Shown piece by piece: positions 1 to 9,475 of a stretch of 64,000 nt of DNA. Within the stretch, counting starts at the first letter, position 1. Each line of letters begins with the position of its first letter. A program made the translations under genes and the position numbers. The notes beneath the pieces are model-generated. The model saw only the letters and a program-made list of their open reading frames with translations, searched no databases and was not told the origin of the DNA. This stretch comes from Vicingaceae bacterium (GTDB lineage Bacteria; Bacteroidota; Bacteroidia; Flavobacteriales_E; Vicingaceae), in NCBI GenBank assembly GCA_028245195.1, contig JAOKCF010000009.1, positions 26,795 through 90,794 of the forward strand, in the 5' to 3' direction.

Positions 1-2
1 AT

Positions 3-814
3 GCCATCTGGAACTTTCACTTTCAAGCAAATTGCTTTGCAAACGGCACTGGTAATGAATATTGTTCCATCGCTTATTCTGGAGATACGCTAATCAATAA
101 CCTAACCTATATCAAACTAACAACACCTGGCGTTCTATCTTTCTCAACAGGCACTTGTGGCGGAATTATTATAGGTTATAAAGGAGCAATTAGGCAAGAC
201 ATACTTAACAGAAAAGTTTTTTACATTCCACCAACAGATAGCACCGATCAACTACTTTACGACTTTACCATGCAAGTTGGCGAAACGGTGCAAGGGTATA
301 TTCAAAGTACGGGACTTCAAACAGAAACCGTTCAATCCATTGACTCTGTTTTGGTTGGAACTGTAAATCACAAAAGGTGGACAATTAATACTTACTACAA
401 CATTTACTTTATTGAAGGTATTGGTTCTACTTACTGACTTTTTGCAAGGACTCCTATCTACCCAAGCGATTTCCCTGATTATTCTCTCACTTGTTTTCAA
501 GAAATTTGGCGAACAATTTACCCTAGCTCCGTTGCCAGTTGTCAATTAATTACTTTTACAAATCCGATTAAACAATCTGAACAACAAATTCAAATATTCC
601 CGAACGAACCAATGGCTCTTTCACCATAGACATTGGCAATGCCGAAGTAAGAGAGCTAAAATTGATAGATATCTTTGGCAATGTTCTAATGCCCCAAAAT
701 TCAATTAACCAAAACACAATCAATGTAGATCACCTAGAAAGTGGTATTTACTTTCTAACCATACTTCATAAAAATAATACCAAATCGGTAAGAAAGATAA
801 TTAGTAACCCTTGA
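3..814 (+). pseudogene. Decayed secreted protein with T9SS C-terminal sorting domain (5' end outside window)
   Basis: The reading frame is open from base 3 and runs to an in-frame TGA at 435-437. It then continues in the same frame (PDYSLTCFQ is readable) to about 606, where an indel shifts the frame. The last part, read from 608 to the TGA at 812-814, has the features of a type A T9SS sorting domain: NGSFTIDIGNA, LIDIFGNVL, LESGIYFLTI and a basic end. The intact protein would have been exported across the outer membrane by the type IX system. Two lesions make it a pseudogene. A homologous decayed copy lies at 48317-49273; both share GYxGAxRxD and QLLYDF. The molecular function of the family is unknown to me. 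Confidence 0.75.
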
Positions 815-980
815 AAAAGAGTCAGAGTCTAAATCGTAACAAGCTATTTGTCCTGCCACATGCGGCTTACTGTTTATTAAAACATAAAACTCAATTACAG
901 CGCATTGAAGACTAGGAATAACTAAGCTTTACCTACTTAATGATAAATGCCTTAAATTAGTATTTTAAAATGCTACTACT

Positions 981-2342
981 TTGAAAAAGAATCACTGGAA
1001 ACTTTTTACACTTTGCTATTGTATAATTTCCATTTTCATGGTCTTTTACTTTAATGGTGCAGGAAAAGAAGCCGATAGCATCAATCATTTTTTATATGCT
1101 CAATACGCTCCCTTTCATCCTGAGTTGTACGTCAATCATTGGGCTAAACCGTTGTTTACTTTCTTGGCTTCACCTTTTGCACAGTTTGGCTTAATAGGAA
1201 TCAAGCTATTCAACATTCTATGTGTTTTTGGCGCTTCATATTTCACCTTCAAAATTGTATCAAAACTCAGATTCAAACAAGCTGTGTTGGCTCCCATATT
1301 CTATTTTAGCTTCCCCATAAGTTTTGTGACCACCTTTTCGGGCTTAACTGAACCATTGAGTGCATTTATGTTAATAGGATCCATCTATTTATTCCAGCAC
1401 AAAAAGTACCTCACCTGCGCTCTTCTCATCTCACTAACTCCGTTTGTGCGTTCAGAGGGTTTAATTTTCTTAGCTGTTTTTGCCTTTTTCTTCATCTATC
1501 TAAAAAATTGGAAAGCATTGGCATTACTTTCCTTTGGCCACATTGTTTATTCCATGATTGGTTATTTTCATTATCAAGAGATCCTTTGGGTATTCACTAA
1601 AATTCCATATGCCCATTTAAGTTCGCATTATGGGAGTGGTAGCCTCTTCCATTTTGCAGAAAAACTAAACTATTTGATGGGAATCCCACTGCTTGTCTTC
1701 TTCATTTTGGGAACCATTAGAATCTTGGCGGGATGGAAACGAATGAGGATAGCAAGTCGGTTAGTCATGATTCTATTCCTATCGTTCTTTATCGCCCATA
1801 GCCTCTTTTGGTACCTTGAAATTTTTAATTCCATGGGTCTAAAAAGAGTATTTGCCGCAATTACTCCCTTAATGGCAATTATTGCTCTTTTTGGTTTTGA
1901 CTTGTTCAACAAAATCATTGTTGACTCTTCACGCAAGGGCTTAATGGCAATCAGCCTTCTTTTAATATTTGTATTTCCTTTTACTTCCAATCCTGCTGCT
2001 GTTGATTGGAATGACTTAAACTTAACTGACGCTCAAGAGAACGCAAGATCAGTTGCCGCCTACTTAAAAGAAAAGGGGGAAGTAAACAATCGTTTTATTT
2101 ACACGGATCCATATTTAAGTTACGCCCTGAAAGTAGATCCTTTCGATGGAGAAAAACATCAGATTTTAGCTCAAAACGAAGGTATAGTTAGTCCTACATT
2201 AAAAAGTGGAGATCTTATTATTTGGGACAACTGGCATTCTGTAGTCGACTATGGTGTATCGCCTGACATGTTATCCAACTTGGAGTTTATCGAGGGATTC
2301 AGCCAGGAAAAATCAATTTATAAAATCTACCGAAAGGAATGA
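981..2342 (+). CDS. Polytopic membrane protein, GT-C glycosyltransferase-like
   Basis: This is a 453-residue integral membrane protein with about ten hydrophobic segments spread over residues 10-340 and a soluble C-terminal tail of about 110 residues. The layout (early acidic loop GKEADSINHFLYA, many helices, C-terminal soluble part) resembles GT-C type lipid-linked sugar transferases such as mannosyltransferases, but no diagnostic motif is certain. The start is TTG at 981. An ATG at 970 is out of frame and hits a stop at once. The stop codon abuts the stop of the convergent ychF gene with no spacer and no obvious terminator. The function is inferred from topology only. Confidence 0.7.
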   Translation: MKKNHWKLFTLCYCIISIFMVFYFNGAGKEADSINHFLYAQYAPFHPELYVNHWAKPLFTFLASPFAQFGLIGIKLFNILCVFGASYFTFKIVSKLRFKQAVLAPIFYFSFPISFVTTFSGLTEPLSAFMLIGSIYLFQHKKYLTCALLISLTPFVRSEGLIFLAVFAFFFIYLKNWKALALLSFGHIVYSMIGYFHYQEILWVFTKIPYAHLSSHYGSGSLFHFAEKLNYLMGIPLLVFFILGTIRILAGWKRMRIASRLVMILFLSFFIAHSLFWYLEIFNSMGLKRVFAAITPLMAIIALFGFDLFNKIIVDSSRKGLMAISLLLIFVFPFTSNPAAVDWNDLNLTDAQENARSVAAYLKEKGEVNNRFIYTDPYLSYALKVDPFDGEKHQILAQNEGIVSPTLKSGDLIIWDNWHSVVDYGVSPDMLSNLEFIEGFSQEKSIYKIYRKE

Positions 2343-3440
2343 TTAAACGTTAAATTTAAAGTGCATTACATCACCATCTTGGACAATATATTCTTTCCCT
2401 TCCATGTTCATCTTACCTGCTTCTTTAGCTGCTTGCTCCGAACCTAGTTCCACCCAGTCGTTAAACTTAATTACTTCCGCTTTAATAAAACCTCGTTCAA
2501 AATCACCGTGAATTACTCCGGCTGCTTGTGGAGCAGTAAAACCTTTCTTAATCGTCCACGCTCTCACTTCCTTTTTACCGGCAGTGAAATAAGTCTCTAA
2601 GTTCAACAGTGTATATGCAGCCTTAATTAATTTATTTACACCAGGCTCGCTTAAACCTGCATCTTCTAAAAACTCCTTTCGTTCTTCCGGGTCTTCTAAC
2701 TCTGCAATGTCGGCTTCTAAACCAGCTGCAACCATCAACACCATTGCATCTTCGTCCTTAACTGCTGCTTTAACTGCCTCAATATGTTTGTTTCCATTTG
2801 CAATTGAACCTTCATCAACGTTGCATAAATACAACACCGGCTTCGCAGTTAATAAGAACAAGTCAGCTACTTCTTTTTTATCATCATCGCGTAACTCAAT
2901 TGACCTGGCAGATTTTCCGTCTTCAAAATGATTTTTATACTGATCTAAAATTCCCTGAGACTTTAGTGCTGATTTGTCCCCTGTCTTTGCAGCTCTCTTT
3001 ATCTTCTCTAACTTCTTCTCTACAGCTTCTAAATCTTTTAAAATTAGCTCATAATCAATGGTTTCTTTATCTCTAACTGGATCAATGGAACCGTCTACGT
3101 GAACAATATTCCCATCGTCAAAACACCTCAGCACATGAATAATTGCATCCGTTTCTCTAATGTTCCCCAGGAATTTATTCCCCAATCCTTCGCCTTTACT
3201 AGCACCTTTAACCAAACCTGCTATATCAACAATATCAATTGTAGTAGGCTGAACATTCTCGGGCTCAACGATATCTGCCAACTTATTCAAACGTTCGTCA
3301 GGAACAGTTATAACACCAATGTTTGGCTCAATAGTACAAAAGGGAAAGTTTGCCGATTGCGCTTTTGCATTTGACAAACAATTAAATAAGGTCGATTTTC
3401 CAACGTTTGGAAGTCCTACTATACCGCACTTTAAAGCCAT
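2343..3440 (-). CDS. ychF: Ribosome-binding ATPase/GTPase YchF
   Basis: YchF is an Obg-related P-loop NTPase that binds ribosomes and prefers ATP in bacteria. The 365-residue length matches the family. The G1 motif GLPNVGKST is at residues 9-17, followed by the switch region DIAGLVKGASKGEGLGNKFL and the helical insert. The C-terminal TGS domain ends in the family-typical IVQDGDVMHFKFNV. It is cytoplasmic, single-copy and probably monocistronic: it is convergent with the upstream membrane-protein gene and divergent from transketolase. I see no defects. Identification is very secure. Confidence 0.97.
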   Translation of the reverse strand: MALKCGIVGLPNVGKSTLFNCLSNAKAQSANFPFCTIEPNIGVITVPDERLNKLADIVEPENVQPTTIDIVDIAGLVKGASKGEGLGNKFLGNIRETDAIIHVLRCFDDGNIVHVDGSIDPVRDKETIDYELILKDLEAVEKKLEKIKRAAKTGDKSALKSQGILDQYKNHFEDGKSARSIELRDDDKKEVADLFLLTAKPVLYLCNVDEGSIANGNKHIEAVKAAVKDEDAMVLMVAAGLEADIAELEDPEERKEFLEDAGLSEPGVNKLIKAAYTLLNLETYFTAGKKEVRAWTIKKGFTAPQAAGVIHGDFERGFIKAEVIKFNDWVELGSEQAAKEAGKMNMEGKEYIVQDGDVMHFKFNV

Positions 3441-3640
3441 AACATTTGTTTTTTGGGGCGGTAAAGATAGCTATACTATTTCTTACATAGAGGCAGGTAT
3501 TAAAAATATGAATTCAAAAAAAATCATGAAGTATTTTACAAAGTTCGTTTCAAAACCAAAACGGATTTAATACTGATTTTTAACCATCTAACTCTTATCA
3601 ATTTTTATTAACATTCCTTAGCAATTCTTTTAAATTCGGT

Positions 3641-3648
3641 TATTTTTG
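3641..3648 (+). promoter_or_regulatory. Bacteroidota -7 element upstream of transketolase
   Basis: TATTTTTG fits the TAnnTTTG -7 element of the Bacteroidota primary sigma factor and lies 25 nt before the ATG at 3674. No convincing TTG -33 element is at the expected distance, so the call rests on the -7 box and its position. Confidence 0.45.
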
Positions 3649-3673
3649 AGTCTTACAAAAAACTACCACCTCC

Positions 3674-4516
3674 ATGGCTTCAATTCAAGAATTAGAAAAC
3701 ACTGCATCGCAAGTTCGACGTGACATTTTAAGAATGGTTCACGCCGTAAATTCAGGTCACCCGGGTGGGTCCTTGGGTTGTGCAGACTACTTTACTGCCT
3801 TGTATTTTGAAATCATGGATTACTCCGCTGACTTTAAAATGGATGGTAAAAACGAAGACTTATGTTTCTTGTCAAATGGACATATTTCTCCTGTTTGGTA
3901 TAGTGTTTTAGCTAGAAGTGGTTTTTTCCCAATTACCGAGTTAAGTACATTTAGAAAAATTGATTCAAGATTACAAGGTCATCCTACAACACACGAAGGA
4001 TTGCCAGGTATTAGAATAGCTTCAGGTTCTTTAGGCCAAGGAATGTCTGCAGCCATTGGAGCTGCCATGGCTAAAAAAATGAATGGCGATACCAAAACGG
4101 TTTATTGTTTGCATGGAGATGGAGAATTGCAAGAAGGACAGATTTGGGAAGCTGCTATGTTTGCTTCACATAACAAAGTAGACAACTTGATTTGCACGGT
4201 AGATTATAACAAACGTCAAATTGATGGGGATACAGATGATGTACTTTCTTTAGGAAACTTGAGAGCCAAATTTGAAGCTTTCGGTTGGGACGTAATGGAA
4301 ATGGAAGGCAATAACATGGAAGCTACTGTAAGTGGCTTAAAAGAGGCTAAGGCTAAAACAGGAAACGGAAAACCTATTTGCATTCTAATGACAACTGAAA
4401 TGGGAGCAGGTGTTGACTTTATGATGGGATCACATAAATGGCATGGTGTTGCTCCAAACGACGAGCAATTGAAAGATGCATTAAGTCAATTAACCGAAAC
4501 CGCAGAAGACTACTAA
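3674..4516 (+). CDS. Transketolase, N-terminal (TPP pyrophosphate-binding) subunit
   Basis: This is the first half of a split transketolase, the pentose phosphate/Calvin-type enzyme that moves two-carbon ketol units with thiamine diphosphate. The 280-residue length is normal for the N-terminal subunit. HAVNSGHPGGSLG is near residues 23-35. The TPP motif starts with GDGE at 148-151 and ends around VDYNKRQIDG. The C-terminal half is at 5941-6891, after an unrelated VWA gene. Spacing (48 nt, then 2 nt) and orientation suggest one operon with a promoter at about 3641. The enzyme would be cytoplasmic and a heterotetramer of both halves. Confidence 0.95.
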   Translation: MASIQELENTASQVRRDILRMVHAVNSGHPGGSLGCADYFTALYFEIMDYSADFKMDGKNEDLCFLSNGHISPVWYSVLARSGFFPITELSTFRKIDSRLQGHPTTHEGLPGIRIASGSLGQGMSAAIGAAMAKKMNGDTKTVYCLHGDGELQEGQIWEAAMFASHNKVDNLICTVDYNKRQIDGDTDDVLSLGNLRAKFEAFGWDVMEMEGNNMEATVSGLKEAKAKTGNGKPICILMTTEMGAGVDFMMGSHKWHGVAPNDEQLKDALSQLTETAEDY

Positions 4517-4564
4517 AGGGTATGGTTATTGTTTTAAGCAACACTTAATCAATAAAACTAAAGC

Positions 4565-5938
4565 ATGAGCGTTTTAAAAAATATCGCCCTTCTTTTCATA
4601 TTTATGTTTTCTTTTGCTCTTGCAGAAGCACAAACAGCACCTCAAAAAACAAGAATACTTTTTGTTTTTGATGCTTCTCAAAGCATGTATGGAAGGTGGG
4701 ACAATGGTCAAAAAATACAAATTGCAATAAGACTTTTACGGGAGATTGTAGATAGTCTTAAAACGGCAGAAAACGTAGAAGTTGCACTTAGAGTTTACGG
4801 TCACCAAAACAATGTAACCTCCGATGGCAGGAATTGTAAGGACACAAAACTAGAGGTTCCTTTTTCTGCTAAGAACCACGAGAAGATTATAGAACGACTC
4901 GGATCAATTCGACCGAAAGGAACTACTCTTATCGCTTACTCATTGGAGCAGGCTGCCTATGATTTTCCAGATGATAAAAATGCTAGAAATGTGATAATTT
5001 TGATTACTGATGGCATTGAAGAATGCGACGGTGATCCTTGTGCTGTTTCATTGGCACTCCAAAAACGAGGTGTTGTGCTAAAACCCTTTATTATTGGAAT
5101 GGGATTGGAACCTGAAGTAATAGATGCTTTTAAATGTGTAGGAAATTATTATGATGCCACTTCCGAAGCAACCTTCAAAGACGTGTTAGGAATTGTAATC
5201 TCTCAAGCGTTAAACAATACTACGGCACAAGTAAATTTACTAGACGAACTAAATCGCCCTTCAGAAACGAATGTTCCGATAACGTTCTACGATTCATTTT
5301 CGAAACAAGTCAGATACAATTTTGTGCATACAATAGATAGCAGAGGAAACCCTGACACTTTACCTATTGACCCACTTGGTTCCTATGACTTAGTTGTTCA
5401 TACAATACCTCCAGTGGGGAAGAAAGGCGTTAAATTAGTCGCAGGCAAACACACTACTATAGCAATAGATGCGCCGCAAGGTCAATTAGAATTAAAAATG
5501 AACGGCTACAATGAATATAAAGATTTGAAGGCTATTGTTAGAAAAGAAAAGGAACAGGAAGTTTTGGTGGTTCAAGACTTTGAAAATATTCAAAAGTACA
5601 TTACGGGAAAATACGATCTAGAAATTTTGACCTTACCTAGAACATATATTGAAGGGTTAAATATAGTGCAAAGTAGAACTACAACTGTTGAAATACCACA
5701 GGCAGGTTTGGCAACAATCGCTATGAGCGCAAAAGGTTACGGTAGTATTTTTCAACTAAAGGGTGAAGAGTTAGTATGGGTGTGTAATTTAAATTCTATC
5801 AGCGCCCGTCAATCCATTGTACTGCAACCAGGATCTTACAAAGTAATTTTTCGTCCTATAAATTCGCGGTTAAGTATTTATACAAAGGAAGAATCATTTG
5901 AAATAGAATCGGGACAAAGTTCCCAAGTAAAACTATAA
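4565..5938 (+). CDS. Secreted von Willebrand factor A domain protein
   Basis: The 457-residue protein has a cleavable signal peptide (hydrophobic to about residue 20, then AEAQ) and a VWA domain from about residue 28 to 205. The metal-binding MIDAS motif is DASQS at 36-40; GTTLIAYSLEQA supplies the Thr and LITDGIEEC the Asp. Cysteines in the VWA part may form disulfides. The C-terminal half is beta-rich repeats with no family I recognise. There is no membrane anchor after the signal, so it is probably periplasmic or surface-located. It sits between the two transketolase halves, 2 nt before the second, and must share their transcript. The partner or ligand is unknown. Confidence 0.85.
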   Translation: MSVLKNIALLFIFMFSFALAEAQTAPQKTRILFVFDASQSMYGRWDNGQKIQIAIRLLREIVDSLKTAENVEVALRVYGHQNNVTSDGRNCKDTKLEVPFSAKNHEKIIERLGSIRPKGTTLIAYSLEQAAYDFPDDKNARNVIILITDGIEECDGDPCAVSLALQKRGVVLKPFIIGMGLEPEVIDAFKCVGNYYDATSEATFKDVLGIVISQALNNTTAQVNLLDELNRPSETNVPITFYDSFSKQVRYNFVHTIDSRGNPDTLPIDPLGSYDLVVHTIPPVGKKGVKLVAGKHTTIAIDAPQGQLELKMNGYNEYKDLKAIVRKEKEQEVLVVQDFENIQKYITGKYDLEILTLPRTYIEGLNIVQSRTTTVEIPQAGLATIAMSAKGYGSIFQLKGEELVWVCNLNSISARQSIVLQPGSYKVIFRPINSRLSIYTKEESFEIESGQSSQVKL

Positions 5939-5940
5939 GC

Positions 5941-6891
5941 ATGGCAAAATACGAATACACTGAAATGAAAGACACAAGATCTGGTTTCGGAGATGGCTTA
6001 CTAGAAGCTGGGAAACGAAACAAAAATGTCGTAGCGCTCTGCGCTGACTTGACCGGTTCTTTAAAGATGAATGATTTTAAAGATGCCTTCCCAGATCGAT
6101 TTATTCAAGCAGGTATTGCAGAAGCAAATATGATGGGAGTTGCTGCAGGTTTAACTATTGGCGGTAAAATTCCATTTACAGGCACGTTCGCCAATTTTTC
6201 TACCGGAAGAGTTTACGATCAGATTCGTCAATCTATAGCTTACAGCGGAAAAAATGTAAAAATAGCAGCTTCTCATGCTGGTTTAACATTAGGCGAGGAC
6301 GGTGCAACACACCAAATTTTAGAAGATATTGGCTTAATGAAAATGTTGCCGGGAATGGTTGTAATTAATCCTTGTGATTACGAACAAACGAAAGCAGCAA
6401 CAATTGCCATTGCGGAATTCGACGGACCCGTTTATTTGAGATTTGGTAGACCAAAATGGCCTGTATTCACTCCTGCAAATCAAAAGTTTGAAATTGGAAA
6501 GGCTGTTACTTTTCAAGAAGGAAATAATGTAACAATCATTGCCACAGGACATTGTGTTTGGGAAAGCTTAAAAGCTGCAGAAGAATTAGAAGCCGAAGGA
6601 TTGAGCGTTGAAGTAATAAACATTCACACAATAAAACCATTAGATAACGACGCTATTTTGAAGTCTGCTGCTAAAACAGGTCGAGTGGTTACTGCCGAGG
6701 AACATCAAATGAACGGAGGTTTAGGAGATTCTGTTGCGCAATTATTGGCAAGAAACAACCCAACACCAATAGAATATGTAGCAGTGGATGATAGCTTTGG
6801 GGAAAGTGGAAAACCTGAAGAGTTGTTTGAAAAATACGGCCTAGGCAAGAGTAGTATTGTAGCCGCTGTAAAACGAGTAATGAAACGCTAG
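5941..6891 (+). CDS. Transketolase, C-terminal (pyrimidine-binding) subunit
   Basis: This 316-residue protein is the second half of the split transketolase. It carries the pyrimidine-binding fold with the conserved Glu region AEANMMGVAAGL near residues 60-71, the SHAGLTLGEDGATHQ loop near 110-124, and the C-terminal transketolase domain with GLGDSVAQLL. It works with the product of 3674-4516. The ATG follows the VWA stop by 2 nt, implying translational coupling. A hairpin terminator follows directly. All expected parts are present. Confidence 0.95.
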   Translation: MAKYEYTEMKDTRSGFGDGLLEAGKRNKNVVALCADLTGSLKMNDFKDAFPDRFIQAGIAEANMMGVAAGLTIGGKIPFTGTFANFSTGRVYDQIRQSIAYSGKNVKIAASHAGLTLGEDGATHQILEDIGLMKMLPGMVVINPCDYEQTKAATIAIAEFDGPVYLRFGRPKWPVFTPANQKFEIGKAVTFQEGNNVTIIATGHCVWESLKAAEELEAEGLSVEVINIHTIKPLDNDAILKSAAKTGRVVTAEEHQMNGGLGDSVAQLLARNNPTPIEYVAVDDSFGESGKPEELFEKYGLGKSSIVAAVKRVMKR

Positions 6892-6909
6892 AAAAAATAA
6901 ATTGCAAAC

Positions 6910-6940
6910 AAAAAGGTGAGCTCAATGAGCTCCCCTTTTT
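6910..6940. terminator. Hairpin terminator between transketolase and paa operons
   Basis: Arms 6910-6923 and 6927-6940 (AAAAAGGTGAGCTC against GAGCTCCCCTTTTT) pair over 14 bp with one mismatch and a 3-nt loop. A-rich and T-rich flanks on both sides make it usable for both convergent operons. Confidence 0.8.
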
Positions 6941-6959
6941 GTTTCAGATATATCTGTAT

Positions 6960-7448
6960 TCATTTTAAACACTTAAAATAGTCAAACGGCTCGTGACAAT
7001 CGTTACATTGAAACAACGCTTTACACGCTGTTGATCCAAAACGACTAACCATTTTTGTGTTTATAGAGCCACAGTTAGTGCAATTAATGGTATTTGCTTC
7101 ACCTAATAATGCAGCTTTATCTACTTCCGCAGTTCGTGGAGCCGCAATACCATAATCTTCCAATGATTTTCTACCTCTTTCTGTAATCCAATCGGTTGTC
7201 CATGCGGGTGCTAAAACAAGATTTATTTTAGCTTTCAAGCCTTCTTTTTCAAAAGCAGAAACGATATCGTCACCAATGGTGTCCATGGCAGGACAACCAG
7301 AATATGTTGGGGTAATATCAATAAGGTACGCGTTATCAAGTAATTCAACTTTGCGTACTATTCCCATATCCATAATAGACAACACAGGAATCTCAGGATC
7401 GCTAACAGATGTTAAAAGTTCTTCTATTTTTGTTGAGACGCCTAACAT
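6960..7448 (-). CDS. paaD: Phenylacetyl-CoA epoxidase subunit PaaD (MIP18/DUF59 family)
   Basis: PaaD is the accessory protein of the phenylacetyl-CoA ring epoxidase, thought to help mature its metal or Fe-S centres. The 162 residues comprise an N-terminal MIP18/DUF59 domain (DPEIPVLSIMDMGIVR near 17-32, PTYSGCPAMDTIG near 47-59) and a C-terminal zinc-ribbon-like CTNCGS...CNDC region. It is the last gene of the paaEABCD operon, 1 nt after paaC, and a strong terminator follows. Identification rests on sequence and operon order. Confidence 0.93.
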   Translation of the reverse strand: MLGVSTKIEELLTSVSDPEIPVLSIMDMGIVRKVELLDNAYLIDITPTYSGCPAMDTIGDDIVSAFEKEGLKAKINLVLAPAWTTDWITERGRKSLEDYGIAAPRTAEVDKAALLGEANTINCTNCGSINTKMVSRFGSTACKALFQCNDCHEPFDYFKCLK

Positions 7449-7449
7449 C

Positions 7450-8205
7450 TTACCATTTCATATTTGGATAGGCTCTTTGCATGTATTGAAATTCAGCCAA
7501 TATAAATCCCATATTTTCTGAATGCATGCCAGTTTTTGCACCATATTGAAAAACAGTTTCCTCAGGTAAACTCAACGTAGCCTCTTGTAATAATGAAGTT
7601 ACACGCTCTAAATAAATTGGCTTTAGCTGATCTAAATCAGGTCCTACTCCGCTATCTGCTGCCCAAGATTCTATTTCTGTGGCTTTAAACAACTCCATGC
7701 TATATCTCCATAAGATATTAACTGCAGTTTGCATCTTTGCATGACTTTCTTCTGTTCCATCTCCAAGTCGTTTCACCCAAGTAGATGAAAAATCTACGTG
7801 ATAGTCTACTTCTTTAATTGATTTTTTAGCAATAGCAACCAACGTTTCATTCTTACTTTTCATCAATTCGTTTAATACCAATTGATGGTATACGTCAAAA
7901 AAGAATTGACGAACAATTACATGCGCAAAATCCTCATTTGGCTGCTCTACTAGGTACGTGTTTTTGTATTCGTGTTCATAACGTAACATGGCCACACTAT
8001 CTTCCGTTGCATCCCCTCCTTTTATCTGAGCAGCTGCTTGAAAGTAATTTCTAACTTGTCCAAAGAGATCTAAAGATATATTGGTTAATGCTATATCTGT
8101 CTCCAATTCAGCAGCATGTCCACATAACTCTCCTAATCGTTGACCTAAAATCATGGAGTTATCCCCCAAGTGCAATAAGTAGTCGTATAATTTTTCTTGT
8201 AACAT
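7450..8205 (-). CDS. paaC: Phenylacetyl-CoA epoxidase structural subunit PaaC
   Basis: PaaC is the ferritin-like non-catalytic partner of PaaA in the epoxidase that converts phenylacetyl-CoA to its ring-1,2-epoxide. The 251-residue helical protein has the family signature around ETDIALTNISLDLFGQVRN and RYEHEYKNTYLVEQPNEDFA. The iron ligands of PaaA are not conserved, as expected for this subunit. It starts 3 nt after paaB and ends 1 nt before paaD, so it is tightly coupled in the operon. Confidence 0.94.
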   Translation of the reverse strand: MLQEKLYDYLLHLGDNSMILGQRLGELCGHAAELETDIALTNISLDLFGQVRNYFQAAAQIKGGDATEDSVAMLRYEHEYKNTYLVEQPNEDFAHVIVRQFFFDVYHQLVLNELMKSKNETLVAIAKKSIKEVDYHVDFSSTWVKRLGDGTEESHAKMQTAVNILWRYSMELFKATEIESWAADSGVGPDLDQLKPIYLERVTSLLQEATLSLPEETVFQYGAKTGMHSENMGFILAEFQYMQRAYPNMKW

Positions 8206-8208
8206 AAA

Positions 8209-8493
8209 TTACATGTGTTTTATTTCGTCCGGTAATTCGTAAAATGTTGGATGACGATATACTTTATCGGCAGCTGGCTCAAACATTTCACCATTTTTCT
8301 CTGGATTAGATGCGGTTATGTGCTTCGATTCAACCACCCAGATACTTACACCTTCTTGTCTTCTGGTGTAAACGTCTCTGGCATTTTGAATTGCCATTTC
8401 CTCATCTGCTGCATGCAAACTACCACAATGCCGATGCTCTAAACCGTTCTTACTTCTGATAAATATTTCCCATATGGGCCATTCTTTGTTCAT
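8209..8493 (-). CDS. paaB: Phenylacetyl-CoA epoxidase subunit PaaB
   Basis: PaaB is the small bridging subunit of the multicomponent phenylacetyl-CoA epoxidase. I place the start at the ATG at 8493 (MNKEWPIWEIFIRSKNGLEH), giving 94 residues, close to the usual length. The open frame reaches 8568, but that would overlap the end of paaA by about 60 nt and add a lysine-rich stretch not expected in the family. Conserved features are GSLHAADEEMAIQNARDVYTRR-like sequence (residues about 24-45) and the WVVES segment. It lies between paaA and paaC. Confidence 0.92.
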   Translation of the reverse strand: MNKEWPIWEIFIRSKNGLEHRHCGSLHAADEEMAIQNARDVYTRRQEGVSIWVVESKHITASNPEKNGEMFEPAADKVYRHPTFYELPDEIKHM

Positions 8494-8509
8494 CTTTTTA
8501 AGAATTAAT

Positions 8510-9463
8510 TTATGCTGTTTTCTTTGCTCTTTTTTCTGCTTGTTTGTCGGCATAAGCTGAAGCTCCATCTCTCACCCACTTACCTTCATCCCATGCTTCA
8601 TTTCTGTCCTTCAAACGCTTTTCATTCATCAAGCCATTTCCTTTTACTACGTCCCAAAATTCATCCCAATCAATAGTTCCAAAGTCGTAGTGTCCTGTTT
8701 CATCATTCCATTTCAAATCTTTATCAGGAACTGTAAGTCCCAAAATTTCTACTTGAGGAACTGTTTGATCAACAAACTGCTGACGCAATTCATCGTTCGT
8801 TTTCTTTTTAATTTTCCACTTCATTGATTGCTCTGTGTTGGGAGACTCCTCATCTCTTGGTCCAAACATCATCATACTCGGCCACCACCATCTATTCAAT
8901 GCATCTTGAGACATTGCTTTTTGAGCTTCCGTTCCATTGCACAATGATAGCATAATCTCATATCCCTGTCTCTGGTGAAAACTTTCCTCTTTACAAATAC
9001 GCACCATTGCTCGAGCATAAGGTCCATAAGAAGTCTTCGTTAGCATTACCTGATTAATAATTGCAGCGCCATCAACTAACCAACCTACAGCTCCCATATC
9101 TGCCCAAGATACAGTAGGATAGTTAAAAATACTAGAGTATTTTGCTCGTCCTGAATTTAATTGCTCGTTCAACTCCTCCCTGCTTATTCCAAGTGTTTCA
9201 GCTGCACTGTATAAATACAATCCATGTCCTGCCTCATCTTGAACTTTTGCCAATAATGCTACTTTTCGTCTCAATGAAGGTGCTCTGGAAATCCAATTCC
9301 CTTCTGGTAACATGCCTACAACTTCCGAGTGAGCATGTTGAGAAATTTGACGAATGTGCGTTTTACGGTATTTCTCCGGCATCCAATCTTTCGCCTCAAT
9401 ATTTTCACCGCTATCAATTCGGTTTTGAAATTGATCTTCTAGACTTAATGTTTTATTTTCCAT
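8510..9463 (-). CDS. paaA: Phenylacetyl-CoA epoxidase catalytic subunit PaaA
   Basis: PaaA is the di-iron subunit that inserts oxygen into the aromatic ring of phenylacetyl-CoA. The 317-residue ferritin-like protein has carboxylate/His ligands visible as EAGH (E77, H80) and [30 protein letters not shown] is the typical region of the family. The C-terminus is charged. It lies 12 nt after paaE and before paaB, so reductase and oxygenase subunits come from one transcript. The enzyme belongs to the aerobic CoA-dependent route for phenylacetate and phenylalanine. Confidence 0.96.
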   Translation of the reverse strand: MENKTLSLEDQFQNRIDSGENIEAKDWMPEKYRKTHIRQISQHAHSEVVGMLPEGNWISRAPSLRRKVALLAKVQDEAGHGLYLYSAAETLGISREELNEQLNSGRAKYSSIFNYPTVSWADMGAVGWLVDGAAIINQVMLTKTSYGPYARAMVRICKEESFHQRQGYEIMLSLCNGTEAQKAMSQDALNRWWWPSMMMFGPRDEESPNTEQSMKWKIKKKTNDELRQQFVDQTVPQVEILGLTVPDKDLKWNDETGHYDFGTIDWDEFWDVVKGNGLMNEKRLKDRNEAWDEGKWVRDGASAYADKQAEKRAKKTA

Positions 9464-9475
9464 AACTTAAATTCT

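Noticed and set aside
435..437. TGA in a position that looks like Gly, suggesting code 25-like reassignment
   Set aside because: Other genes here end normally at TGA, a second TGA sits where Trp is expected, and the gene also has an indel, so it is ordinary decay.
1670..1990. Overlapping frames on the opposite strand of real genes (for example 1670-1990, 2707-2931, 45451-45675)
   Set aside because: They are antisense shadows without their own start context, signal or family features.
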